DNA of 12,296 nt from Willaertia magna (Eukaryota; Heterolobosea; Eutetramitea; Acrasida; Naegleriidae). Below, in pieces: positions 1 to 8,503 of the stretch (position 1 is its first letter; each line of letters starts with the position of its first letter). The position numbers and the translations under genes were made by a program. The notes under the pieces were generated by a model. That model saw only the letters and a program-made list of their open reading frames with translations. It made no database searches and was not told where the DNA came from. Location of the stretch: assembly GCA_902984215.1 (NCBI GenBank), contig CADWAF010001377.1, forward strand, positions 1 through 12,296, given 5' to 3'.

Positions 1-24
1 GAAAAATTTTAATATTTATATGAA

Positions 25-50
25 ATCATTTAATATTAATATTAAATGAT
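25..50. repeat. 26-bp perfect palindrome
   Basis: Bases 25-50 read identically on both strands (ATCATTTAAT at the left end, ATTAAATGAT at the right), with no spacer. Base 24 and base 51 break the symmetry. It could extrude a cruciform or be a dimeric protein site. Its AT content makes chance more likely than for a mixed-composition palindrome, but 26 matched bases is long. Confidence 0.85.
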
Positions 51-67
51 ATCTCATTTTTTGAGAT
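51..67. repeat. 6-bp hairpin followed by T tract
   Basis: ATCTCA (51-56) and TGAGAT (62-67) form a perfect 6-bp stem with a loop of five T, followed by further T. It abuts the larger palindrome. It looks like a bacterial terminator in shape, but the context is eukaryotic, so that role is not claimed. Confidence 0.6.
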
Positions 68-174
68 TTTTGTCGCATTTTTAAAAGTTTTAAAAATTAA
101 AATATATAGCTCACCAAAAATCTATATTTATATTAAATAAAAATACAGAATCTATAAGGCTTTTATTTATTTTA

Positions 175-372
175 ATGAAAATTTACATAATTGGAATCCT
201 AAGTTTAAGAAATGTTGTAGAAAAACATTTTACAATGATTTTAAAAGAGACTAGACATAATTATAATTTATCTTATAATTATCCTGAACTTGAATTAGAA
301 AATATTCTTCAACAAGAGATTTTTAAGATTAAGAAAGTGACAGATTTTATAAAATATTTTAAATATATTTAG
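175..372 (+). CDS. doubtful 65-aa hypothetical ORF
   Basis: An ATG-started frame of 65 codons ending in TAG, rich in Ile, Lys, Asn and Tyr. No motif, signal peptide or domain is recognisable. It lacks the long A tract directly before the ATG that marks the host genes of this window. An open frame of this size is expected by chance about this often in such AT-rich DNA only on occasion, so it is listed as doubtful: it could be a fragment of the element's leader or of a decayed gene. Confidence 0.15.
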   Translation: MKIYIIGILSLRNVVEKHFTMILKETRHNYNLSYNYPELELENILQQEIFKIKKVTDFIKYFKYI

Positions 373-464
373 AACTAATCAATATTCTATAATTAATGTA
401 ATTAGAATGTTACTTGAAAAGTGTATGATTGAATTTAGTTAGTGTGGTTATTATAAATAATTGA

Positions 465-977
465 AACATTTTGATAGTCAATCTTTATTTTTTTATAAAT
501 ACGAGCAAAGAAAAAATAGAAGAACTAAAAGTCAAAATTAAAGAGCTGAGGAAGGAAATAGCGAATAAAGACGATGAGTTATCCAGAGTCGAATCCATGT
601 TAGCAGACCTTCGAGATGTACTAGAGCAAGTTATGAGAAATAAAAAGAATAATTTTAACGAGCTAAAAAACAAGGAGAACGTACGGGAAAAGATGGGAAA
701 CAACAATAAAAATTATAGTGTAGATAAACAAAATATGAATGTGGGAAAAAAACCTGAATTTAAAAAGGTAACGGTAAAAAAGAAATTATTTGGAGGGAAA
801 AATGAAAAAATAAATCTAACGGTCTTGAAAGCGGGAAATGGCATTGTAAACAAAAAAACCCCAAACTTAACGGTCAAAAAAACAGTTATTCAAAATCAAA
901 AATTGAATAACCAACAACAAGATATAATAGAAGCAAAACAATACTTACCAATATACAAACAGAGAAGTAAGCAATAA
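465..977 (+). pseudogene. LINE leading frame: Lys-rich coiled-coil protein
   Basis: The frame opens after a TGA at 462-464 and has no ATG until its middle, so either the start is lost, a non-ATG start is used, or this is only a leader. Residues encoded from about 495-640 form a heptad-like, charged coiled coil (EKIEELKVKIKELRKEI and onward). The second half is Lys/Asn-rich and basic and carries three degenerate copies of a (V/L)TVKK-like unit, each written around the DNA word ACGGT (about 769, 820 and 870). It ends 22 bp before the ORF1 ATG. The A-rich coding strand matches ORF1 and ORF2, so I assign it to the element. A nucleic-acid-binding or multimerising role is conceivable from coiled coil plus basic tail, but no family is recognised. 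Confidence 0.4.
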
Positions 978-999
978 CAAGCATACAAACAAATACAAA

Positions 1000-2121
1000 A
1001 TGTCAAACAGTCAAAAGGATACCAATAAAAGAACAAAAGATAACCAAAACAACAATAATAACAACAACAACAAATTCACGAAAACCAATAGAGATTACAC
1101 TTGAAGAATTGTAGTAATCACTGGAGATGAAATCAATGATATATTTGAAAAATACATTATTGATCTAGTACTTAGTTTCAAAGCTTATGATAGAGGAGTA
1201 TATTCATCAAAACCAAAACCAAACACAATCAATATACTAGCCACATCTAAAGAGAACAGAAAGTTCATTACAAACCTTTTTAACAAAAAAGAAAGTAAGA
1301 AAGGAACAAAAATAAAATATATAGTGTCAAAACTTAACTTCGAATCCGGCCTCAAAGATATTATTTATGAAAATGAGAAGATTGAGGAACTTTATATCAG
1401 AATCAAACTAATTATCAAAGAAACTTACACCAAACCAAACCATGATATCACATCTATGAATGTCAGCAACAACTACAAAACTGGAATCTACAAATTAAGA
1501 GTTAAATACAATAACGATGATATCTTAAAAGTATTAGATAATCAAGGTTTTGTAGAATACAAAACTTTGGCAGTGTTAACAAATAAATACCAAAATGTAT
1601 GTCAATTAACCTTCACCAAATCATACTCCCAAGAAACAGTCAAAAAATTAGTAAATATAATATTTGCAAAAGCAAAAATTATATTTGATGAAACTTGTTA
1701 TAAATATTTAGAGAAAACGTCAACCTTTGACAAAAAAGTTACATTTTAGAAGGTTCTTTACAAATGCAAATCAAGTGATGAAGCAAACATTCTCACTGAT
1801 AAAATGCTTAAGTGCAAAGGAGACCTTAATGATAAATCTAGGGAAAAAACCAAGAAGTTTAAGAATCTTGGAAATGAATTTAGAGGTAAAGCAGAAAAGT
1901 TTGTCAAAAAGAATAGTTCAACTATTTACAACTTCTCTAGTACATCAAACGAAGGAATAGAAGCAAAATTTGCAGCACAAGAAATAAAAATGGGTAAAAT
2001 TGAGGGTAAAATTACTTTAGTTAAACGTGAGGTCAAAAATCTCACAAAAAGAATCGGTTTAGTTGAAGAGAGCATTAAAGACATTATTAGAATGCTCAAA
2101 GAAGACCGTGAAGAGATTTAA
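1000..2121 (+). pseudogene. LINE ORF1 protein (decayed, two in-frame stops)
   Basis: One frame of 374 codons runs from the ATG at 1000 to TAA at 2119-2121, broken by TGA at 1102-1104 (codon 35) and TAG at 1747-1749; no indel is needed. The N-terminus has eight Asn in a row (codons 17-24) in a polar, basic leader. The middle (about codons 36-200) alternates predicted strands and helices and may be an RRM-like nucleic-acid-binding fold, as in many LINE ORF1 proteins, but this is inference. The C-terminal part (about codons 265-373) is charged and helical, with a coiled-coil end (residues such as VEESIKDIIRMLKEDREEI). No CCHC knuckle is present. It likely bound element RNA when intact. Confidence 0.6.
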
Positions 2122-2135
2122 AATCTCTCTGATGA

Positions 2136-5100
2136 AGAATAATTTTTATATTTAGGATTTCAACATATAACTTAAATGGTCTTATACTTACAGACCTTAA
2201 AAAGGAGGTAAATTTGCTTAACATTTTGGAATTGGTTGACATAGAAAAAATTGACATATTCGCAATTTCTGATACTCATGTAAACTCTGATAATAAAATT
2301 AAAAAAGTGTATGACATATCTTCTAAACATAGAAAATTCGCTTTTCTTAATTTCAACTTTAACAACTCATTCTCAGGAACAGGAATCTTTACTAAGGGAA
2401 TCCAAAATATTAAAAAAGAAGCAATAAACATCCAGGTAATAGAAAGAAGATTACAACACCTTATTATAAATTTAAGAGGGCAAGAAATCAATATAATAAA
2501 CATTTACAACATACCTAGAAACTATATGAACGATGAAGAAAAAGACATATACAAAAAAACAAAACTTCTTTTGATTAGCATTGGAAACAACTCAACAATT
2601 ATATTAGGAGATTTTAATTGTGATATCTATAACATTGATAGACTTAAGACAAACCAATGGCATGACTTAATCGATAAATTTAATTTAACACTCTTAAATA
2701 ATTCAAATGGATACACCTACCTAAGAAAAGAAAAAGATAAAATTGTTAAAAAGAACCTGGACCATATAGTTATATCAAACTACTTCAAAGTAATTAAAGA
2801 ACTTGACATAAATCCCATAAAAAGAAATGACCACTTACCAATTGGATATAAATTAAAAATTGAATGTAACAAAACATAGAAACAATTCATTGATAACAAA
2901 GACATTCTAGACCAACAAACTATCAAAGATATTTTTACAAAAAACAACAAAAATTTCGAAGACTTTTTTAAGAAAATATTAGATATAATTACTAAAACCA
3001 CCAACAAACAGTACCTATTTACAAAAAATAGTAAAAATAGAAACAAAAAATACTTTGAATTAAAAAGCAAAATAAAGAAACTCAAAAATGAATACAAAAC
3101 AACTGGAAATACAACCTTAATGAAAACAATAAATAAATACAATAAGGAATTAGGAAAGGTAATTAAAATTCACAACAAAAATAAAAAAATTAAATTTATA
3201 AACGATTTCAACAAATATAACAAAGGAATGATGTTCAAATATGATAAAATTATTAACGCAAAAAACATAAACTGGAACAATTTAAGTGAGTAATGTAATG
3301 AAAAAGAAATATTGAAATTTTTCTAAAATAAGTTTACTGAAGATAATGATCGTATTAAACTTAAAATGCCTAAGTCTACAATAAACAAAGGACCAAAATG
3401 AAAATCGATAACAATCAAAAAAATTAAATAAAGCATACATAAAATGAAATCCAAGTCAACTGAAGTTGACCATATTTTACTAAATATATTTAAAAATTTT
3501 GATAAGGAAATGCTAAAAGAACTTGCTAATTACTATAATGAATTAATAGAAAATGGAAATATAGAAAACAATATGAAAAAAGGATGAATCAAATTGATAC
3601 CTAAAAAGGAAAACATTAGTACACCAAAAGACTTAAGATCCATAGCTATTATGGGAGTTAATTACAGACTTTTATTCAATATCATTACTAATAAACTAAG
3701 AAAATAGGCAAAGAACAATTTGAACATTAAACAATAAGCATTCATTCCAAAAAGAGAAGTAATGAACCAAGTATACGTGATTAAGGGAATGATAAAGATA
3801 AATGCGGAAGATCTGTGTATAGTTAATTTAGACATTGAAGGAGCTTATGATTTTGTGGATATTAAACTTATAGAAAAATCACTCAACCATTGTAAATTCC
3901 CAGACATCCTGAAAAAGTTCATCGTTAACGTATACCAACAACACCACTTATGTATTGAAATTAAAAACCAAATTAAAGGAGATATAATTAAAACCAGAGG
4001 AATACCACAGGGTTGCTCATTAGCACCCCTCATTTATGACTGCATAACTCAAGTAATAATTGACAAAGCCATAGAAAAGTGGTAAATACCAATCGATCCA
4101 TGTAATGAAAACTCATACTCTATAGGTCTCCTTAACTTCGCTGATGACCTTTATATTTTGGGAAGAAACGAATCCAAGTTCAATAGAAAGTTAAACAATA
4201 TTTCACAGTGGATGAAAAGAATTAAGCTAAGTATAAACCCAACTAAATCCAAAGCTATTAAATTCAACAAAAAAGACAGTAACTTTCAGCCCAAAATTAA
4301 CAATGAAATTATACCTATCACAGAAGACGAAAGAATTTTAGGGAACTACATCAAAGACGACAAACTCCTTAAAGAAGACATTACTAAAAGGAAAGATAAA
4401 ATTCACCAAAGTTTACAACTACTCCCTCAACAATTACTTGATTTCAAAAATTATAAAGGACTCATCCAAACTAAATATCTATCGAACTTTGTACACCTTA
4501 GTAGAGGTAATGTAATACCAGAAAAAGAAAATGAGGAAATAGATACATTAATTTGTAAAGAACTCAAAAAGAAAATGAAAATCGCACTAAATACTAGTAC
4601 AGAACTATTCTATAGAAACATTAATAAGGGAGGATTAGGATTAACCAATATGGAACAACGAACAGACACGTTAGCAATAAATACAATGAAAAACAAATTC
4701 TATTCATCTTATAGACTTGTGAGTCTTCTCACAAATAACAGTTTAATTAAGAGCAAACAAAGAAAGGGCAATAGAGTAAAAGACATATATGATAATTTTT
4801 GGAAAAATATAACAAAATACAATCTGGAAAAAGTTAAAAAATCAACAGACAAATTTGTAAACAACCCAATCCACAACAGAAAGAGAAAAGTAGAAATCTA
4901 TACAGATGGGTCCAGAACAGAAACTCATACTGGCTATGGATTCATAATTACATCTAAAGATGGAACCTCTATCCATAAATTCAAAATTAACCACAAATAT
5001 TCAAACAATATGGCAGAACTTTGTGCCATCTTACACGCGATAAAACTATCACCACCAAACGCAACAATCAACCTTTTCACGGACAGTAACATAGCAATGA

Positions 5101-5630
5101 ATATCTTTAATAATGAAAACTATAATGGCAACTTTCAATGCTTCAAAAAGGAGCTAGCTAAAACAATAGAAAACAATAACATCAAACTAAAAATACAAAA
5201 AGTTAAAGCACATAATAATAATCCACTAAATGATGCAGCTGACAAATTAGCTAAAGACTCAACAACAATAGACAAAACCTTTAAAATTAGCAAACTTTTT
5301 AATCATAACCAAATCTTGCTTAAAGCTGAGGGCATAATCATATTTGACTGGAGAAAACATATCAGCCAATTCTATACACAAGAAATAGATGATTCAACAA
5401 TAATTAATAACCAAAAAGTAATTATAAATATGGAAAAAACTTTTGGATATCTAAATGAAAAGATATCGCCTGAAACAAAAATACAACTCTGGAGAAATTC
5501 ACACAACTGCCATTACCAACACATTGGAAACAATAAGGAACCAATTCAATGTAAAGCATGTAAGAAAGTACTTAGCCTTAACCATCTAATGATCGATTGC
5601 CCTTCAACACAGAAAGAAAGAATGGGCTAG
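2136..5630 (+). pseudogene. LINE ORF2 polyprotein: endonuclease, RT, RNase H, zinc knuckle
   Basis: A single frame encodes, in order: an exonuclease-endonuclease-phosphatase-like endonuclease (about 2154-2870; NLNGL, ISDTH, LGDFN with GDFN at 2607-2618, LDHI, NDH at 2826-2834); a reverse transcriptase (about 3580-4200; motif A LDIEGAYDFVD with Asp at 3831, GIPQGCSLAP at about 3999-4028, FADD at 4137-4148); an RNase H (YTDGS with Asp at 4905, AEL with Glu at 5016, TDS with Asp at 5082, His at 5211, NDAAD with Asp at 5232); and a C-x2-C-x7-H-x4-C knuckle (5550-5600). These motifs are intact, although the usual endonuclease Glu is Asp in ISDTH. Nine in-frame stops lie between 2877 and 4085 (TAG 2877, TAA 3291, TAA 3324, TGA 3399, TAA 3429, TGA 3585, TAG 3705, TAA 3735, TAA 4083). 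No ATG precedes the endonuclease motif, and the frame opens after two TGA at 2130-2135. Confidence 0.9.
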
Positions 5631-6170
5631 TGAGAACATTAATTGACTCCTAGCTGGAGCTTTGTAACAATAAATTAAAATTTTTTTATAAATAAAAACT
5701 ACTTTCACTCCCCTTAATAAAAGTTTACAATAAAACGTTATAATTTGTTAAGTTGCGTTCTAGTTTATAAATTGTTTTAAAATTTTGAAAGAAATGAATT
5801 TCTTAAGGAAATACAAGATTTAAAATTGCATAGCTAAGCGAAATATTTTTGTAAACCTTTTCCTTTTAAACCTAAAATAAAAAAATATCATAAATTAAAT
5901 AAAAAATAAAAAAAATAAAAAATCTAATTTCCAAAAAAAATGTTGAACAACAATAATAAATACTACTAATCCATTCCTTCTACAGAAACAACTAGAGTAT
6001 TTGGTTTTCGGTTAAACAAGAACAAGATTTAGATTAATAAATAATCCTTTAAACTACTGGAACAACTAGTTTTTTCTTTAAGACACTTTTCTTTATTATT
6101 GGTTTTGGGGGATGAAGATTAAAAAATATAAAGATTGTTGGTTCCGATCAGGAATAATGTAAATACAAGG
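5631..6170. other. LINE 3' region and intergenic spacer
   Basis: No gene is supported over 540 bp. The left part, up to about 5870, is AT-rich and probably the element's 3' untranslated region. An A-rich series (about 5871-5938) may be the element's tail. From 5930 the words CC, nine A and ATG (start at 5939) resemble the host start context, but the frame closes after nine codons. The right edge holds the 3' end of the neighbouring minus-strand protease gene, with a possible AATAAA at 6092-6097 on the minus strand. Confidence 0.5.
6092..6097 (-). terminator. possible AATAAA poly(A) signal of protease gene
   Basis: AATAAA on the minus strand, about 74 nt beyond the TAG stop. It is the nearest match downstream of this gene; its use is inferred only. 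Confidence 0.3.
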
Positions 6171-7124
6171 CTAACAAGTGTTGTTGGAGACAACAAAAGA
6201 ATAATATCCAACTTCTTGTTCGAATAGTTTTTCTAATTGATAAAGAAGTGTTAAATTGCTCATTTCGACTTTGCCTTTTTTTTGAAAGGTTGAATCCTTT
6301 TCTGAACAACAATCAGTATTGCTTACGGTAGATAGAGCTTGATGATAAAGTTGTAAATTTGATTCCGACAAATAGTTTGATGGTAGAGTAGTTGTTTGTT
6401 TGGATTCTTTCAATGGTTTGACATCATATATTACTTTGGTTTTTTCTACCCTAAGTCCATCAAGATATTGATCTAAATCAACATATTCATCGACATTCTT
6501 TTTCTTTGAAAGGATAGTTAAATCAAAAGCGTTAAAATCAAAAGCGTCTTTCATAGTTGTCTTATCCCACCAATCAATTAAAGATTTCTTGTCAGGAAAG
6601 AATACAAACCCAGAACCTCTACCACTCTCGCCAAAGTCATTACAATGGGAACTTTAAGTTTAAATTAATCAATTTGAAATCTGGTCAACTTACTCGAAAA
6701 TGATCCATCCGCATTTAAAATCATAAATTATTGCTCTTGTTACTCCTGTTTGAATGACTATTGCAGTTACCGAAGTTTCTTTGTGACCACATGAATTTGT
6801 ACCTTTTCGAAAGTTTGCACCCACTTCCTCAATTTCAGCAATACCCTTTTCAATACCATCCAAGTTGAAGACTTCAGATTCTTTTTCCAATAGATTCATA
6901 AATCTTTTTATTTTGAGTACTTCATCAACATCTGTATGGTTATTTGAGAGTAGATCGTCGTAAAGTGTCGCACCATCCTCCAAAATGGAATCGACACCTT
7001 CTCTTGTTAGATCAACTTTATTATAAAGCCATCTAAGACATGCCTCCATTGCAATGGCAGTACAAGCGGTTGGTGAATTGAACGCATATTGACTTTTTTC
7101 TGAAATGACTAACTGAATAACCAT
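6171..7124 (-). CDS. papain-like cysteine protease, candidate deubiquitinase
   Basis: Two exons (7124-6694 and 6651-6171) joined across a 42-nt GTAAGT...AG intron give a 303-aa protein; without splicing the frame stops just after the intron starts. The visible catalytic-type signature is Cys21 at the start of a helix (SPTACTAIAMEACL) and, after two beta strands, IIFDSHCNDFG with His146, followed by a Gly-rich GRGSGFVFF strand and a short helix (KKSLIDWW). The DSH...G...GxG arrangement recalls papain-fold deubiquitinases such as the herpesvirus tegument C76 type; Gln12 or Asn16 could serve the oxyanion site. The assignment is by motif order only. The C-terminal 130 residues are charged, with a final helix. 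It lies 57 bp downstream of the RBR ligase gene on the same strand, with a T9 tract (A9 in mRNA sense) at 7133-7141 before the ATG. Other papain-fold peptidases remain possible. Confidence 0.55.
6652..6693 (-). other. 42-nt intron in protease gene
   Basis: The donor GTAAGT begins at 6693 and the acceptor TTAAAG ends at 6652. It splits codon 144 (GA|T, phase 2), and removal joins IIF to DSHCND in frame, completing the His motif. A TTTAAAC-type branch-like word lies close to the acceptor. Confidence 0.8.
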
Positions 7125-7165
7125 TTTGTTTATTTTTTTTTGTTTGTGGTCAATTTGCTTTTGTT

Positions 7166-7171
7166 TTTATT
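7166..7171 (-). terminator. poly(A) signal of RBR gene
   Basis: AATAAA on the minus strand, 10 nt after the TAA stop and before the ATG of the next gene. If used, the 3' untranslated region is only a few tens of bases. Confidence 0.45.
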
Positions 7172-7181
7172 TGATAATTGA

Positions 7182-8366
7182 TTAACGCTTTAAAGTACAT
7201 GTTGAGGTATGAGCGTAAATTTGGCCCACCGGTGCTTGATAACCACAAAGGTAACAGAAATGATTGCCACACTTACATGTCATATGATTGCAACCACTAA
7301 TTTTCTCTACCGGTACTTTGCATCTTGGACATTTAATGTAGGTGTTGTTGATAAACACGAAACTAGCTAAATCTGCTTCATTTCTCATATCAGCAGGCAA
7401 CTCTTGGAATTTTTTACAATCTACACCTTCATGCCAAGATACCCTGCAACTACAACAAAATGCTTTTTCACAGAAGTGGCAATCTTTTCTTGGATTTGGC
7501 GCATTCTTCATTTCTTCAACGTCATAAATTTCACTACAACCTGGGCAATAGAAAACTTAAATGATAGAAATTAAATTGTTGTTAAAGTTAAAAGAAACTA
7601 ACTTTGGGATTCGTCAGTAAAGGCAATTTTTGTTGCTCGAATGCAACAATACTTCTTCATACTTTCATCATCCGACAAGTAGAGTTCTGGTTCGAAACAT
7701 GGAGGATTGTCAGCACTTTCTTCAACACATCCCCAGCATTTCTAATTAAAGTTACAAATCAAAAAATTAAATTAAACTTTTACTTACCAATGGAATTAAG
7801 GAACGGTCGTCTAGTGAATCTTTGAAAGCCTTTTGTAAACAATATGTGCAATACTTATGCTTACTGCAGCACTGATCAATTTCATCGCTGAAACGGATTT
7901 CTTTGCATATTCCACACTCGCAAGTTTCAACAGATTGAGTTGATCGGATCTTGGATTTTAAGGTGGAAATTAGACTTGACTGCTCCTGAACCAAAGTTTT
8001 TATCCTGTCTTTAATGATTTGGGTATTAAAGTCAGATTTGATAGAGTAATTACTAGCAGTAAATAATAACATTTGGCGTAATTCCTGTAACGCACATTCA
8101 CATTGTTTTATTTGGTAATCTTTTACTTCCATTAGATTGGGATCATACCTTGAGATATTATCAACAACAACCTTTATATCTTGCAAAGTAGATACTCTCC
8201 AGTGTTGTACCGTTAGTTCTAGTTGTTGGTTTGCTTGTTTAGTATTCAAGTCATCTTCCTGTTGTTGTCTGATAGCTTGTAACTGACTAAGAACGTTTCT
8301 TTTCAATTGTGCTTCTAGAGATTTAACTCTAAATTGAAATTTAAGGAATGAAAGCTCTGTTTCCAT
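7182..8366 (-). CDS. RING-IBR-RING (RBR) E3 ubiquitin ligase
   Basis: Three exons (8366-7788, 7741-7603, 7555-7182) give 363 aa. Residues 1-145 are helical and coiled-coil-like, Gln-rich. RING1 uses C151, C154, C167, H170, C173, C176, C195, C198, with its last pair on exon 2. The IBR is C243-x2-C246, C265-x2-C268-x4-C273-x2-C276-x4-H281-x4-C286. RING2 is C315-x2-C318-x9-C328-x4-C333, then C335, C340, C343, H355 and C359. In known RBR ligases the Cys in the GCNHM motif accepts ubiquitin from the E2 as a thioester; here that is C328 (SGCNHMTC), so catalysis is expected to be intact. An E2 gene lies 1.8 kb away and a candidate deubiquitinase follows 57 bp downstream. The ATG is directly preceded by an A8 tract. 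No UBA or UBL is seen; the protein is short for the family. Targets cannot be told. Confidence 0.93.
7556..7602 (-). other. 47-nt intron 2 of RBR gene
   Basis: The donor is GTTAGT at 7602, a variant of GTAAGT, and the acceptor TTTAAG ends at 7556. Removal rebuilds an Ile codon (A|TT) and opens the IBR domain as QIFYCPGC. It contains two TTTAAC words as possible branch sites. Confidence 0.85.
7742..7787 (-). other. 46-nt intron 1 of RBR gene
   Basis: The donor GTAAGT starts at 7787 and the acceptor TTAATTAG ends at 7742; it lies between codons (phase 0). Removal places KCWGC, the last zinc ligands of RING1, directly after SLIPL. A TGTAAC branch-like word sits near the acceptor. Confidence 0.85.
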
Positions 8367-8496
8367 TTTTTTTTGACTGACAAACGTCTATTGGAAATCA
8401 AAGTTTATTTTTGCTTGGACCGTTGTTTTGAAGTTGATTTAGCTCTAAAAATACAAGGAAATAATTTATTAAGAATTTAAACTTTATTTGTTGTAG
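8367..8496 (-). promoter_or_regulatory. 130-bp spacer upstream of RBR gene
   Basis: It carries an A8 tract (8367-8374, minus sense) touching the RBR ATG, and upstream TTTCCAAT, a CCAAT-like word also seen before the E2 gene. The far end holds AATAAA at 8483-8488 for the preceding gene. Promoter function is inferred from position. Confidence 0.4.
8483..8488 (-). terminator. poly(A) signal of UBL-protein gene
   Basis: AATAAA on the minus strand 8 nt beyond the TAG stop of the UIM/UBL gene. Confidence 0.45.
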
Positions 8497-8503
8497 CTAC
8501 AAC
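8490..8503. repeat. 14-bp palindrome across a stop codon
   Basis: GTTGTAGCTACAAC is a perfect palindrome whose centre overlaps the TAG stop (8497-8499) of the UIM/UBL gene. It could form a 3' RNA hairpin or be a protein site. Confidence 0.6.

Larger units (their letters stand above)
1..174. other. AT-rich flank with palindrome
   Basis: No supportable gene is seen here. The stretch is very AT-rich and holds a 26-bp perfect palindrome (25-50) followed at once by a small hairpin (51-67). It could be the intergenic flank of a gene outside the window or sequence bordering the retrotransposon; nothing in it decides. Confidence 0.5.
465..5940 (+). mobile_element. degenerate LINE (APE endonuclease + RT + RNase H type)
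   Basis: Three consecutive sense frames (465-977, 1000-2121, 2136-5630) are followed by an AT-rich 3' region ending in A-rich runs at about 5871-5938, the layout of a non-LTR retrotransposon. ORF2 carries endonuclease, reverse transcriptase, RNase H and a CCHC-like knuckle in the order known for I/Jockey/Tad-type elements. The coding strand is strikingly A-rich throughout, unlike the host genes to the right. The outer ends are estimates: I found no convincing target-site duplication, and the 5' end may lie anywhere left of 465. No frameshift is seen across ORF1 or ORF2, but eleven in-frame stops are present, so this copy is not expected to move by itself. Confidence 0.85.

Noticed and set aside
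51..67. Bacterial-style intrinsic terminator
   Set aside because: Introns, poly(A) signals and protein families show a eukaryotic nuclear context.
485..706. Minus-strand open frame, Phe/Ser/Leu-rich
   Set aside because: Antisense shadow of the Lys/Glu-rich coiled coil in the LINE leading frame.
1727..1960. Plus-strand 77-aa frame
   Set aside because: Out-of-frame overlap with ORF1, whose own frame continues on both sides of a single TAG.
2276..3142. Two minus-strand open frames that look like membrane proteins
   Set aside because: Antisense of A-rich LINE coding sequence, which always gives Phe/Leu/Ile-rich frames; they lie over the real endonuclease and RT frame.
7342..7825. Plus-strand frames of 61 and 73 aa
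   Set aside because: They lie opposite RBR exons and cross its introns; the zinc-ligand spacing proves the minus-strand reading.
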